Positions 9,983-18,809 of a stretch of 64,000 nt of DNA are shown here, piece by piece. How positions within the stretch are numbered: position 1 is the stretch's first letter; each line of letters begins with the position of its first letter. Source of the DNA: Chitinophaga sp. CF118 (GTDB taxonomy: Bacteria; Bacteroidota; Bacteroidia; Chitinophagales; Chitinophagaceae); contig NZ_FOMK01000007.1 of NCBI RefSeq assembly GCF_900112615.1, positions 1 to 64,000 on the forward strand, in the 5' to 3' direction. A program made the translations under genes and the position numbers. The notes under the pieces were generated by a model that searched no databases, was not told where the DNA came from, and worked only from the letters and a program-made list of their open reading frames with translations.

Positions 9983-10755
9983 AAACTTCAGCACCTTTTT
10001 TGCTTATGTATTAACTCCTGATTAACAATTCATATTTAGGGGGGATAGGAATTTTCACATAAATCACCATTAGTTATTTCAACCTCAGAAATCTATTGCC
10101 AATAACATTCAGGACCTTAAACAACTAACCTCAAAATATTGGCAAGCTTTTGTTTCATTTACAACGGCATTTTAGTATCTATAAAAGTTTATTGTGAATA
10201 TACTAACGGTGCATCGTTAACTCAGATGGCTATAACCATTGGCCTAGCGCTGTTTATCATCATTATTATCCGCTTTCTAAAAATTGCCTATACATCAACC
10301 TGTTGGATTTGGGTAAACCGGAACTCTCACCCAATCTCCAGATATCAGAGAAGGCAGATCTCAAACTATATTTAATTATTGATTACCAACATTTAACCTC
10401 ATAAGAGCCTTCAATTCTGCTCTTAACAGGTTTGAAAACTGTCCAATCCGGTTCACATTTAGGTTCGTCGAAAGACGGGCCTTTTTTATTAAAATACGTG
10501 TCCCGCTTGCATTTGCTGCACTTTTCCGCATCAAATCAATTCAAACGGATACAAGTAAAATGGTGAACAGTTCTGTGACCTATCTATAATGGTCGTCTTT
10601 CAGTCCATTATAGCCCTTTCAAAGATGATATGAATATCGTATCACTGTTATTCAGTTTATACTGTAGCTTTCTCACTCCCATATCCGAACTTTATTTTCT
10701 ACTTTCGCATGCCAGGACGATGCAGCCAGTTACAAATGATTTTTAGTGAAAACAT
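9983..10755. other. Gene-poor spacer with a possible degraded membrane ORF
   Basis: No confident gene is seen. A 78-codon frame at 10139-10375 (plus strand, TTG start) would encode one hydrophobic segment (ITIGLALFIIIIIRFL). The preceding bases in another frame also look protein-like, so a frameshifted membrane-protein remnant is possible. A clear terminator follows at 10462-10487. The rest is AT-rich and shows nothing I can name. Confidence 0.35.
10462..10487 (+). terminator. Orphan rho-independent terminator
   Basis: GGTTCGTC, loop GAAA, GACGGGCC (8 pairs including two G-U) is followed by TTTTTT. It is a textbook intrinsic terminator on the plus strand, but no confident gene lies directly upstream, so it probably belonged to a decayed gene or an unannotated short RNA. 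Confidence 0.65.
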
Positions 10756-11928
10756 ATGATGAACAAAGACAATTTTGAACTCAATGGTGATTGGTCGTAC
10801 GAAATAGAGCTGTCAGCATTTGCCGGATTCCAGGAACGACGCGGCCCTTATGCATCCATTTCTTCTGAATTACCCACTAATGGAGTGGTGACGATTGAAT
10901 TCGAGGACGACCTGACTGATAACCCCGACCCATACGTAGAACAATTGAATACTCTGGATTTTATCATTAACAACCAGGAAAAGATCGTACACGTTATCAC
11001 AGAAAAAACGCTTCAGAATTTACAGGATATCAGACGCTTTAATGCTGAAAATGAAAAGAAGTTTCAGCACATAAAATATGATAACGTAAAATCGATAATG
11101 GGGATCGCTGCAATTAATATAAAGACGGCTTCCAAAGATTACTTCTCTTATTATGACATTGTTTGTGGTTGTGACTGGAGTAAAAGCGCTATAAACTTTT
11201 TATTTCATTACGAACGGATCGTTTCTTTAAAATCAAATGGTATCTCCCGTTGGGATGCTTTAAAAGACAATGGATCGTATGAACGAATTTGGAATAAGCC
11301 GCACGAGATCAAAGCTCCGCAAAGATACACGGCTCCTCTTAAATACAATAAACTAAAGCCATCTCAAAAGTTTGAAAATGATTCTTATGAACATAGCCTG
11401 ATTGCTCGTAAATTGAATGAAAAATTTAAAAAGGAGGTGGAAAGTGGAGAGATTGATATAAACGGCAAATACAAACTCGCTGATATCACCTTTCTTGAAT
11501 TAACCTACTGGTTTGAGAATAATGAACTTAGTGAATATTTACTATCAAAAAAAGCAACTATCAGGTATGCACTACATAATTGTGTTGACTATGCCTACAG
11601 TGAGGAGGCACTTGCCCTGCTTTTAAAACATGGCGCCGACATCAACGCTTACAATATGTTTGGAAAAACAATTATTTACAGACTTGTATCGGCTCTCCTG
11701 TACTGGCTTGACGACCAGTATAAATTAAATAAGAATGCTGAATTTGAATTCTCCCATCAAGACCCGGAAATTTTTAAACAAAAAATTTACCATTTTATAA
11801 AATTAGGCGCCAACCCGTACATTAGAAATCATAATGGGATTAATTGTTTTGATGCTATGCAATATGCTTCGCCAGACGGCCAAACACAGGTCATCAATTT
11901 TTTACAGGATTGTTTAAAAGAAAAATAA
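10756..11928 (+). CDS. Ankyrin-repeat protein with an N-terminal DUF6985-like domain
   Basis: The 390-residue protein has no signal peptide, so it is probably cytoplasmic. The N-terminal half contains FELNGDWSYEIE, a central block DYFSYYDIVCGCDWSKSAI resembling the DUF6985/DUF2004 region, and VSLKSNGISRWDALKD. The C-terminal half carries ankyrin-like repeats: EEALALLLKHGADINAYN, a second IYHFIKLGANPYIRNHNG, and a final helix QVINFLQDCLKEK. Ankyrin repeats mediate protein binding, and proteins of this build often occur near toxin/immunity genes; an immunity role is inference. Two ATGs sit in tandem at the start. It stands alone between remnants. Confidence 0.65.
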   Translation: MMNKDNFELNGDWSYEIELSAFAGFQERRGPYASISSELPTNGVVTIEFEDDLTDNPDPYVEQLNTLDFIINNQEKIVHVITEKTLQNLQDIRRFNAENEKKFQHIKYDNVKSIMGIAAINIKTASKDYFSYYDIVCGCDWSKSAINFLFHYERIVSLKSNGISRWDALKDNGSYERIWNKPHEIKAPQRYTAPLKYNKLKPSQKFENDSYEHSLIARKLNEKFKKEVESGEIDINGKYKLADITFLELTYWFENNELSEYLLSKKATIRYALHNCVDYAYSEEALALLLKHGADINAYNMFGKTIIYRLVSALLYWLDDQYKLNKNAEFEFSHQDPEIFKQKIYHFIKLGANPYIRNHNGINCFDAMQYASPDGQTQVINFLQDCLKEK

Positions 11929-12204
11929 CAGCATGAAAACCGTGCTGAGCCAAAAGTTGTATAAACTGGATGCTTCCGGAGGGGTGGGTAAAACCGATTT
12001 CGGTATAACTCTCAAAGTAATGAGAGACGGTGTCACGGTCTCCTGCGGGAGGTACCGGGGGAACTATTGCAGAAACTTCAGTAACGCTACGGCCGTGCGC
12101 TTTGGAGGGGTTATTGCAGATTAGTATAGTAGCAGTGTATTTAGCTTATCGGGTTATTGAAACCGGCATAACGCCACATATGTTCTAATCATTGTACGAC
12201 GCAC

Positions 12205-12239
12205 AAAAAAGCCCCCGAAAGTTGATCACTTCCAGGGGC
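12205..12239 (-). terminator. Intrinsic terminator of the small lipoprotein gene
   Basis: Reading the minus strand, GCCCCTGGAAGT pairs imperfectly with ACTTTCGGGGGC around a GATC loop and is followed by six U residues (plus-strand A tract 12205-12210). It lies 22 bases beyond the lipoprotein stop codon. Confidence 0.65.
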
Positions 12240-12260
12240 CGTATAAATAAACGTTTTATA

Positions 12261-12632
12261 CTATTTCAAATTATACAGAATCCCATCAAACAAAATCTGC
12301 TTTTCAGATTTTATCTGCATCTTTTGACCTGTTACATCCAGCCACATGGTATCAATAGTATGAGGGAATGTTTTTGTAAAAGGAATGTCAGCAATTAATG
12401 TAATTTCATTTTTATTCGCATCATACTTCCAGTGTCCTTTTGATATATATATTCCTGCGCTATGCTTTATATATTCAAAAGTATTAGCACTGTTAAACCA
12501 TATCTGATTACCTGAAAACAAAGGTCCTCTTGAACTTTCAAAATATTTATGGTCAAAGACTGTCTGTTGATTTATCTTTTCAGAGCATGAAAAAAGAATG
12601 ATACATGACACAAAAGCTAATTTCTTATTCAT
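12261..12632 (-). CDS. Small lipoprotein of unknown function
   Basis: The 123-residue product begins MNKKLAFVSCIILFSCSEK: a short basic n-region, hydrophobic core and lipobox ending at Cys16, so it should be acylated and anchored in the envelope. The mature part (for example GHWKYDANKNEITLIADIPF and QKMQIKSEKQILFDG) looks like a small beta-rich domain of the kind that measures a residual or threshold, but I recognise no family. It follows 3 bases after a remnant of a metallopeptidase-like gene on the same strand. This suggests it was once the second gene of a toxin/immunity-like pair; that is inference. Confidence 0.6.
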   Translation of the reverse strand: MNKKLAFVSCIILFSCSEKINQQTVFDHKYFESSRGPLFSGNQIWFNSANTFEYIKHSAGIYISKGHWKYDANKNEITLIADIPFTKTFPHTIDTMWLDVTGQKMQIKSEKQILFDGILYNLK

Positions 12633-12635
12633 ATT

Positions 12636-13004
12636 TTATCTCGATATAAAATTTGGAAATATTGTTTGTCGTACATCTTTATATGATTTAGCACCATCTA
12701 TTACATTTGCACTAATCGTCTTAGTAGGATCAACAGCTCTATGTGTCAAAATAATAATACGAAGAGATGAATTTGTAGTCAAACTATAGGCCCGAACCCA
12801 ACTATCTGTAATTTCTGACATCTGCTGAATATTCCCAAGTGAACTGGACCCAATTACAAATTGTCTTCTATATGCGGATTGTTCATCCGTAATATCATGT
12901 AGATATCCAAGATTGCCATTCAGTTGAAAATCAGTCAATCCCTGGTCATATTGATAGGCATGTGTTAATTCATGCGCTAAACCTGCCAGAAGTGTATTTA
13001 GCGT
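12636..13004 (-). pseudogene. 3' remnant of an HExxH metallopeptidase-like gene
   Basis: In one frame the minus strand reads LNTLLAGLAHELTHAYQYDQ followed by about 100 further residues to a stop at 12636. HELTH is an HExxH zinc motif, and the surrounding ELTHAYQYD context is typical of DUF4157-like peptidase domains found at the ends of secreted or polymorphic toxin proteins. There is no start: the frame is closed by a stop at 13005-13007, where unrelated coding sequence (a Rossmann-type N-terminus) begins. An internal ATG at 12938 would give a 100-residue product without the zinc motif. I consider it a broken gene left by a deletion. Confidence 0.6.
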
Positions 13005-13062
13005 TTAGTTCTTTGGCTAATTCTATTGCTATTTGTCCGTTGGCACCGAGTATTGTTTGCAT
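12970..13062 (-). pseudogene. 5' remnant of an NAD(P)-binding oxidoreductase gene
   Basis: The minus strand from ATG 13062 reads MQTILGANGQIAIELAKELN and a few more residues before it runs out of frame into the metallopeptidase remnant, ending at TGA 12970. The beta-strand plus GxxGxIA glycine pattern is the dinucleotide-binding start of NAD(P)-dependent epimerase/dehydratase or SDR-like proteins. Only about 25 residues remain. The promoter side is apparently intact, including an inverted repeat at 13104-13125. Confidence 0.6.
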
Positions 13063-13103
13063 AAAATATATTTTATCAATTCTTTCATTGTGTCATTAAA
13101 TAA

Positions 13104-13125
13104 AAGTAATTTTTAGGAATTACTT
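13104..13125. promoter_or_regulatory. Inverted repeat, candidate operator
   Basis: A perfect 8+8 inverted repeat, AAGTAATT-tttagg-AATTACTT, lies about 40 bases upstream of the truncated oxidoreductase start. Its size and position fit a dimeric repressor site (for example HxlR or MarR type), but no regulator gene is nearby. Confidence 0.4.
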
Positions 13126-13229
13126 ATGACTTTAATTCATTAAATAATTTCAAACCTTCATAAAATTGGTTTGGGAATTGTCCAGACGGGGTCAGAAAGA
13201 AGCTTCACTGAAAGGTGAGATTTTTTTTT

Positions 13230-13276
13230 GGTAGCTCAGTTGGTAGAGCATCCCGTTCAATCGGGTTAGGATCACA
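13230..13276 (+). pseudogene. tRNA-like remnant lacking the anticodon arm
   Basis: GGTAGCTCAGTTGGTAGAGC reproduces a complete tRNA D-arm (stem GCTC/GAGC). Immediately after comes CCCG-TTCAAT-CGGG, which resembles a T-arm one loop base short. No anticodon arm and no 3' acceptor complement are present. A hairpin with a T tail follows. It cannot be a working tRNA; it looks like an internally deleted tRNA gene, the kind of trace left by element integration and loss. Confidence 0.5.
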
Positions 13277-13278
13277 AG

Positions 13279-13314
13279 AAAGGGATAAGATAAGTATTCA
13301 GGCTTGTCCCTTTT
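13279..13314 (+). terminator. Hairpin with T tail behind the tRNA-like remnant
   Basis: AAAGGGATAAG (13279-13289) pairs with CTTGTCCCTTT (13303-13313) with one mismatch and a 13-base loop, ending in TTTT. It fits a terminator of the former tRNA transcript. Confidence 0.5.
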
Positions 13315-13360
13315 GCTATCGATCCGTACAGCTACTTTTAACCAGCATAATTGATATTAA

Positions 13361-15418
13361 ATGAAATTAACGATTAACAAAATACTTGTAAGCTTTTTAG
13401 CTTTTCAGTTGCCATCCCTGCTTTTTGCCCAACAGCATGACTTACCTCAGCAAACAGACCGTTGGGCTATACAGCCTGATGGAAGTATCAAATGGACAAT
13501 CAATGGTTGGCTGCCGCATACAGATCATATTGAAATGTCGGGAGAAAAAGTATCTGTTTGGGTTCAGTATGGATTAGATAGTGCAGGCAGATCTTCTGTT
13601 TTGCGAACAGTGGTTTTCCCCACATTCAGGATGCTGCCCGACGTTACCCGAAGCCACATTGATTATACTTTCCTGGATAACGAGTTGCCCCGGTTCTTTA
13701 TTAATAACCGGCAGTTAAAAATGGATCTGGCCATCGGGAAAAAGTCAGGCAATCTTTCCTATAACATCAAAAGCATCTGCCACAAAGGTATTATGCAGAT
13801 TGATGCAATAACGAGCAATCCTGAGCTGGTAAAAATTGAACGGCGTATTTTTCCTTCCGTGGACAAACCTATGGTCTTTGAAAAATTTGTTTTCACAAAT
13901 ACGACCGATAAGCCGGTTACTATTTCGATGGAATACCTGAAGCGTGAGGTAAGAACGGATAGCATTCAAAGTAAAGTAAGGCCGCACACGATCATAATGG
14001 CATCCGTAGGCGATGGTAGCCGGATAGTGCAACCAGGAGAGCGCACCAGTTTTGCTGTTTGTTACCGGGCAACAGATTTTCCCGCCCAGTCTATTACCGT
14101 TGATGCAGATATAGAAGAAAACGCGCGTGAAAACCGCATTAAAACTATTTTATCACCATTGCAATTACAAACACCGGATACCATATTGAATACGGAGTTT
14201 TCATTTGCCAAAATCAGGGGAACCGAAAGTATTTACAAAACCAAGGTTGGTTATCTTCATGGCCCCGGTGGCCTTGCTTATTATGCGGCTGTATGGGCAA
14301 ATGACCAGGCCGAATATGTCTGCCCCTTTTTTGCATTCCTTGGCGATAGCATTGGCACCCTCTCAGCGATGGACTGTTACCGTTTGTTTGCCAGGTACAT
14401 GAACCCCGAATACCGTCCCATACCCAGTTCCATAGTTGCTGAAGGGGATGCCGTATGGCAAGGCGCCGGTGACAGGGGCGACATGGCCATGATCGCTTAT
14501 GGAGCTTCCCGGTTCGCACTGGCTTATGGTCATCCTGATTCTGCAAAAGAATTATGGCCGCTTATCACCTGGTGTCTTGAATATAGTCGCAGGAAACTAA
14601 ATGACCAGGGCGTTGTTACTTCAGATCATGATGAACTGGAAGGGCGCTTCCCATCAGGCAAAGCCAACCTGGCAACAAGCAGCCTTTATTATGCTGCATT
14701 GAGATCTGCGGCTGATCTTGGTAAACAACTGTATCAGCCTAAATCACAATTAGATTCGTATTTAAAACAAGCAGCGATACTTAAGACTAATATCGAAAAA
14801 TATTTTGGCGGTAACGTAGAAGGGTTTGAAGCGTATAAATATTACGAAACCAATGATGTATTGCGTGCCTGGATCTGCGTGCCCCTTACCATGGGCATTT
14901 TAGACCGGAGCAAGGGAACGATCAACGCTCTGTTTTCGCCCAGGTTATGGACAACCGACGGATTGGCTACCGAAGCAGGTAAAGAAACTTTTTGGGACCG
15001 GTCAACCCTGTATGCGCTTCGTGGTGTATTGCAGGCAGGTGAAACAGAAAGAGCAATGGACTATCTCCGATATTATTCGCGCAGGAGACTGTTGGGAGAA
15101 CATGTGCCATATCCGGTAGAAGCTTATCCCGAGGGTAACCAAAGGCATTTGTCTGCCGAGGGTGGGCTTTATTGCAGGATATTTATAGAAGGACTGTTTG
15201 GTATGCTGCCAACAGGTTTTAACAGCTTTAATTGCACGCCACGGCTACCAAAGGACTGGAATGAAATGGCATTAAATAACATCCACTCGTTCGGTCATGT
15301 GTTCGATCTCAAAATATCCAGGCTGAATAAGGAAAAATTAAATATTACCATAACCGAGGGTAGCAAAACTATTAAATACAAGATAAATGAGGGCAATACA
15401 CAAGCAGTAACTTTATAG
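13361..15418 (+). CDS. Secreted six-hairpin glycosidase-like protein
   Basis: The 685-residue protein starts with a signal peptide (KILVSFLAFQLPSLLFAQQ). An N-terminal beta-rich region (about 30-270) is followed by an alpha-helical region (about 320-620) with the features of an (alpha/alpha)6 toroid: WANDQAEYVCPFF, VAEGDAVWQGAGDRGDMA, TSDHDELEGRFPSGKANLAT, ETFWDRSTLYALRG and EAYPEGNQRHLSAEGG. The acidic residues in these motifs are candidates for catalysis. This build is shared by GH78/GH63-like and related glycoside hydrolases; I cannot assign a family or substrate. No type IX sorting tail is seen, so it is probably periplasmic. It is monocistronic, with a terminator downstream. Confidence 0.65.
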   Translation: MKLTINKILVSFLAFQLPSLLFAQQHDLPQQTDRWAIQPDGSIKWTINGWLPHTDHIEMSGEKVSVWVQYGLDSAGRSSVLRTVVFPTFRMLPDVTRSHIDYTFLDNELPRFFINNRQLKMDLAIGKKSGNLSYNIKSICHKGIMQIDAITSNPELVKIERRIFPSVDKPMVFEKFVFTNTTDKPVTISMEYLKREVRTDSIQSKVRPHTIIMASVGDGSRIVQPGERTSFAVCYRATDFPAQSITVDADIEENARENRIKTILSPLQLQTPDTILNTEFSFAKIRGTESIYKTKVGYLHGPGGLAYYAAVWANDQAEYVCPFFAFLGDSIGTLSAMDCYRLFARYMNPEYRPIPSSIVAEGDAVWQGAGDRGDMAMIAYGASRFALAYGHPDSAKELWPLITWCLEYSRRKLNDQGVVTSDHDELEGRFPSGKANLATSSLYYAALRSAADLGKQLYQPKSQLDSYLKQAAILKTNIEKYFGGNVEGFEAYKYYETNDVLRAWICVPLTMGILDRSKGTINALFSPRLWTTDGLATEAGKETFWDRSTLYALRGVLQAGETERAMDYLRYYSRRRLLGEHVPYPVEAYPEGNQRHLSAEGGLYCRIFIEGLFGMLPTGFNSFNCTPRLPKDWNEMALNNIHSFGHVFDLKISRLNKEKLNITITEGSKTIKYKINEGNTQAVTL

Positions 15419-15526
15419 CATTATTTGATTCGGGGTATGTATCGAGGTCATTGTTGAAAAAAAAGACCTGGCCAGATTCCACCTTGCGGTGGACACCCTT
15501 GCCTTGAGCTAACACTTCCTACTGTA

Positions 15527-15573
15527 AACTTCAAAGCTGGTCTAAAAAGACCAGCCTTGAAGTTCCTTTTTTA
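15527..15573. terminator. Bidirectional intrinsic terminator
   Basis: AACTTCAAAGCTGGTCT and AGACCAGCCTTGAAGTT form a 17-base stem with about one mismatch around AAAA, followed by CCTTTTTT. It separates the convergent glycosidase-like gene and the type IX-sorted gene. Confidence 0.8.
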
Positions 15574-15642
15574 AACTTTTTTTCCCGAAGGTTTGTTTTT
15601 CAACATAGAAAGACACCCTCTTTGTATGTGATCAAGTGGTGC

Positions 15643-17469
15643 TTAGTTTTTCATTATCTTAAAGATTTCGTTTTTATTATTATCGCCCACCTGTATAAAA
15701 TACAAGCCGGATGGGAGGCCATCGAGTGACAACGTTTTCCTCTTGTTGTCATTGATTTCAATAGTTTTCAGCAAGCGCATATCGGCACCAAACACTTTCA
15801 CCAACACTTTGGAGGTGATAGGTTTGCTGTATTCGATAAAGACATAGTTGCTGGCCGGGTTAGGATAGATGCTCACGGTTTCCAGTTTGGTTACCGGCGC
15901 CACGTTGTTGAGTGTCATAGCTGGCGCGGCTACCCGTTGTTCTATCACGCCGCTGTTGAGGGCATCGTATGCTTTGACGATGAACTGACCACAGAGTAGT
16001 TTTGGAAATACTTTCTGGAACACGATATATTTCTCTGCATAAGGTTTGAAAGAGAGTGCTATCGGTGATACCGTGAGTTGTTTAGGATTCAGGTTGATGA
16101 TGCTTACCGGCGGCTGGTGTAATTTGATACACTGCTGACTGGTGGTGCTGAGATCGCGGAGTAGCACGTTGGTAAACGTACTGGTGTTGCTGGTACTGCT
16201 GATGATGTAGTTGGCGTTGGCCAGTATCGCGAACTTGTCTTTGCCGGCAGCTTTTATTTCAAGGCCATACCTTTCGGTGTAGCTGGCCGTTTGCGGGAAG
16301 GTGCTGAATTCCACGAGACCCAGGGAACCAGGCACGTAGCGCAGTTGCAGGTAGAATACTTCTTTGCTCACGGCAGTGTAGTAGCTGGTGGTGAAGCCGG
16401 TGAGATATAGGTAGTAGTTTTCGTTACCCAGGTTGCGGATAACGAGGTCGTTGGATTCTTCTGTACCGGCATCGCCAACATGGAAGGAGCCTACGATGGC
16501 GCCGCTTTCTCTTACGTCCAGTATCAGTACCTGTCTGTTAGCTGCGCCGGTGACGGCTGTAACATCGGTGAAGCCGGAGATGAAGAAGGCATCGTTACCG
16601 GCAATGTTGGTACGTTTCACGATCTTGGTGCCGGCAGATTCAGTGGTGGCACCGAGATAAGCGAAACCAGTAACAGGGATACCGCCAGGCTGGAGACGGA
16701 GGAAGAGTACCTGGCGTGGGCCACCAAAGCCGCTGGTACACAGCTCTACATAACCAGTCAGGATGATGTTGTTATCGGTGGCTTCTGTCAGGGCCAGCGC
16801 GTTAGCGTTACAGGTGAAGTTGGTGGAGTACTGGTAGTTCCATACGATGGTGCCAGTGTTGGTGAGGCGGGTTACCAGTATATTTATCTGCTGACCTGCT
16901 GGCGCGGGGCTGTAGCGGCCTGCAATGATCAGGTCCCCGTTAATAGCTTCGATAAGATCATTGTACTCAATGAGCGCGTTGGCGTTGGCAGTGCTAACCG
17001 CAGAGAAGTGCAGCTTCTGTACCCAGATAGGGTTCAGCAGCTGATCCAGGCGGATGAGTACTGGTGTGGAGTACACAGGGATGCCATTGATCAGATTAAA
17101 GGACTGGATTACGTGGCCTAAGAGATAGTAACCTTTACCGCTTTTCATGCGGAAGATTTTCTTTGGCAGCAGGGAAGGTAACAGCTTGCCGGGTTGTGGT
17201 ACCACATGCTCGGAGATGAAGTTGCCGTTGGCATCAAACTGATCGAGCGATAAAGAACTTTTCGTGGAATCCTGGTACGCGTTGGCGCTCCATAACAGAA
17301 AGGCTTGTGGGGCAGAAGCTACTAATGGCGTGTCTACGACGAAACTTGCTGCTTTGTAGTGGAATTGCAATGCAAAGGTGTTGTAGTACAGCTGATCCGC
17401 ATTTTGTGCCTGGGTAGTGCTTAAACCAATAAACCAGGCAATAATAGCCAGGTATAAATGTTTGTTCAT
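15643..17469 (-). CDS. Secreted protein with type IX secretion sorting domain
   Basis: The 608-residue product has a signal peptide ending near STTQAQ and a C-terminal type A sorting domain (SIYPNPASNYVFIEYSKP ... GLPSGLYFIQVGD ... KIMKN), which directs type IX export and cell-surface attachment or release. The body (residues 30-510) is made of beta-propeller-like repeats (GYYLLGHVIQSF, DLIIAGRYSPAPA, NIILTGYVELCT, DAFFISGFTDVT, YYLYLTGFTTSY), each a hydrophobic strand ending in G plus an aromatic. No catalytic motif is apparent. It may bind surface polymers or partner proteins; the function is unknown. Confidence 0.75.
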   Translation of the reverse strand: MNKHLYLAIIAWFIGLSTTQAQNADQLYYNTFALQFHYKAASFVVDTPLVASAPQAFLLWSANAYQDSTKSSLSLDQFDANGNFISEHVVPQPGKLLPSLLPKKIFRMKSGKGYYLLGHVIQSFNLINGIPVYSTPVLIRLDQLLNPIWVQKLHFSAVSTANANALIEYNDLIEAINGDLIIAGRYSPAPAGQQINILVTRLTNTGTIVWNYQYSTNFTCNANALALTEATDNNIILTGYVELCTSGFGGPRQVLFLRLQPGGIPVTGFAYLGATTESAGTKIVKRTNIAGNDAFFISGFTDVTAVTGAANRQVLILDVRESGAIVGSFHVGDAGTEESNDLVIRNLGNENYYLYLTGFTTSYYTAVSKEVFYLQLRYVPGSLGLVEFSTFPQTASYTERYGLEIKAAGKDKFAILANANYIISSTSNTSTFTNVLLRDLSTTSQQCIKLHQPPVSIINLNPKQLTVSPIALSFKPYAEKYIVFQKVFPKLLCGQFIVKAYDALNSGVIEQRVAAPAMTLNNVAPVTKLETVSIYPNPASNYVFIEYSKPITSKVLVKVFGADMRLLKTIEINDNKRKTLSLDGLPSGLYFIQVGDNNKNEIFKIMKN

Positions 17470-17729
17470 GTGGGAAAGTTTTAAGTTAACGAAGGGTTAT
17501 TGTAAAAGGGGTGACAGAATATCAGTGAAAAGATAAGCAGACAGGCCTGTAACGGACATGCAGTCGTCCGTGAATAGTGCTGTTTGGGCAAATTTCCAAC
17601 AAAGGTGTAGGGAATGCTGTATCAATGATACAGTGATATGCATATAAATAATCGTTTTGTCGGTGCATTTCCAGCGTTTATCTTGTTTTAACAAAACAAA
17701 ACCTGCATATCTGATGAAATTCAATTAAA

Positions 17730-18452
17730 ATGAATTCGATGCAAATAATTATGACTATGCAGGAAACGAAACTAATTCAGAAGATATTATGTCATGCCCG
17801 CAAGAAGCGTTATGAATTGCTGCTCATCAGTTTTATGGTCTTCATATTTGGTAATACTTTTTCGGAACATGTGCATGTGGTAGCAATATTCAATATTTAT
17901 CAGAATATGATCGCGGGATTTATCGTTTTTTATTATAATAAGCGTTTGCGCATATTTATCCTCGTTGTGATAACCTGTACCGTTTTCCTCGATCTGTGTC
18001 AAAGCGAACTGGGTATCACCGATATCAAGAGCTGGCTGGGCATCCTGTACCTGTTATTCTTTTTTATAGTAGCAACAGATGTTTTTAAAGAGGTGTTGTA
18101 TGCAAAACGTGTATCAAGAAGTTTGCTATCGGCCGCTTTGTGTGGGTTTGTGCTGCTTTGTCTTATAGGCACTTTTGTCTTTTATCAGATCCAGATCAAA
18201 GAACCTAATGCGTTTTCCAATACAGGCACAGGCTATGCAGTGATGAATAACCTTAACTACTTCAGTTTTACAACGCTGCTTACGATAGGGTACGGAGATA
18301 TTTTACCTTTATCATTATTGGCGAGAAGAGCTGTGATGCTGATTGGACTTGCGGGCCATTTCTACACGGTATTTGTTACCAGTATCATTATCGGTAAATA
18401 TCTTTCGGTGAACAATAAGAAGTTGAGCCTTTCTTACCAGCATGAGGATTAA
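17730..18452 (+). CDS. Potassium channel-like membrane protein
   Basis: The 240-residue protein has about six hydrophobic segments. Near the C-terminus, TTLLTIGYGDILP (182-194) contains the K+ selectivity-filter signature TIGYGD, preceded by a pore helix (YFSFTT) and followed by a transmembrane helix (AVMLIGLAGHFYTVFVTSII). This is the Ion_trans_2 two-helix pore; the four upstream helices lack an obvious charged S4 sensor. No regulatory RCK/TrkA domain is attached, and the last 15 residues are hydrophilic. It likely forms a tetrameric K+ channel in the inner membrane. Several ATGs occur in the first ten codons, so the exact start is uncertain. Confidence 0.8.
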   Translation: MNSMQIIMTMQETKLIQKILCHARKKRYELLLISFMVFIFGNTFSEHVHVVAIFNIYQNMIAGFIVFYYNKRLRIFILVVITCTVFLDLCQSELGITDIKSWLGILYLLFFFIVATDVFKEVLYAKRVSRSLLSAALCGFVLLCLIGTFVFYQIQIKEPNAFSNTGTGYAVMNNLNYFSFTTLLTIGYGDILPLSLLARRAVMLIGLAGHFYTVFVTSIIIGKYLSVNNKKLSLSYQHED

Positions 18453-18610
18453 ACCGACCTGAAACTCATTCACCATTTTCATAAAGAACAGAATATAAAA
18501 GGAAAGCACAGGTAACTGGAAAGAAACCTGTGAATCAATGAATAATCTAAAACCCTCTTCCAAAAATAGTCATGAACATCTTCGCATGCCACACCTCTGG
18601 TATTCATCAC

Positions 18611-18784
18611 CTAGTGTACCAGACACGTTCTTCCCGTCAGTTGATTGTTAAGTGGGTATCGCAGCAATTGATACAGATCGCTGTAATCAAAATCAGTGGC
18701 TATAGGATAACCTATAAAGTGCTCCGACCTTGCTGTTACTTTGCTTATATACTCATCTAACCGTTCTTTCACTTTAACTGACAT
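18611..18784 (-). pseudogene. 5' remnant of a histidine decarboxylase-like (PLP) gene
   Basis: A 57-codon minus-strand frame begins MSVKVKERLDEYISKVTARS and continues FIGYPIATDFDYSDLYQLL, RYPLNN, then diverges and stops. The FIGYP...DFDY...L...PLNN pattern resembles the N-terminus of bacterial PLP-dependent histidine decarboxylases (normally about 380 residues). The PLP-lysine region is absent. The remaining bases from 18453 to 18610 hold no further part; only a weak 7-base hairpin at 18507-18532 is seen. It is a truncated, non-functional copy. Confidence 0.5.
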
Positions 18785-18809
18785 TTTCGTAAATAGTTAT
18801 AAGTCTGTT

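Noticed and set aside
10139..10375. A 78-codon frame with one hydrophobic helix
   Set aside because: Needs a TTG start and has no homology I can name; kept only as a note in the spacer entry.
11933..12124. A 63-codon plus-strand frame after the ankyrin gene
   Set aside because: Gly/Arg/Thr-rich, no recognisable domain, an in-frame continuation after the stop looks equally plausible; could be a remnant but cannot be supported as a gene.
16480..17121. A 213-codon plus-strand frame inside the type IX-sorted gene
   Set aside because: Antisense shadow of repeats in a protein with signal peptide and sorting domain.
17497..17724. A 75-codon minus-strand frame upstream of the K+ channel gene
   Set aside because: Composition is unlike a folded protein, it overlaps the promoter region of two divergent genes, and no start context or family is seen.
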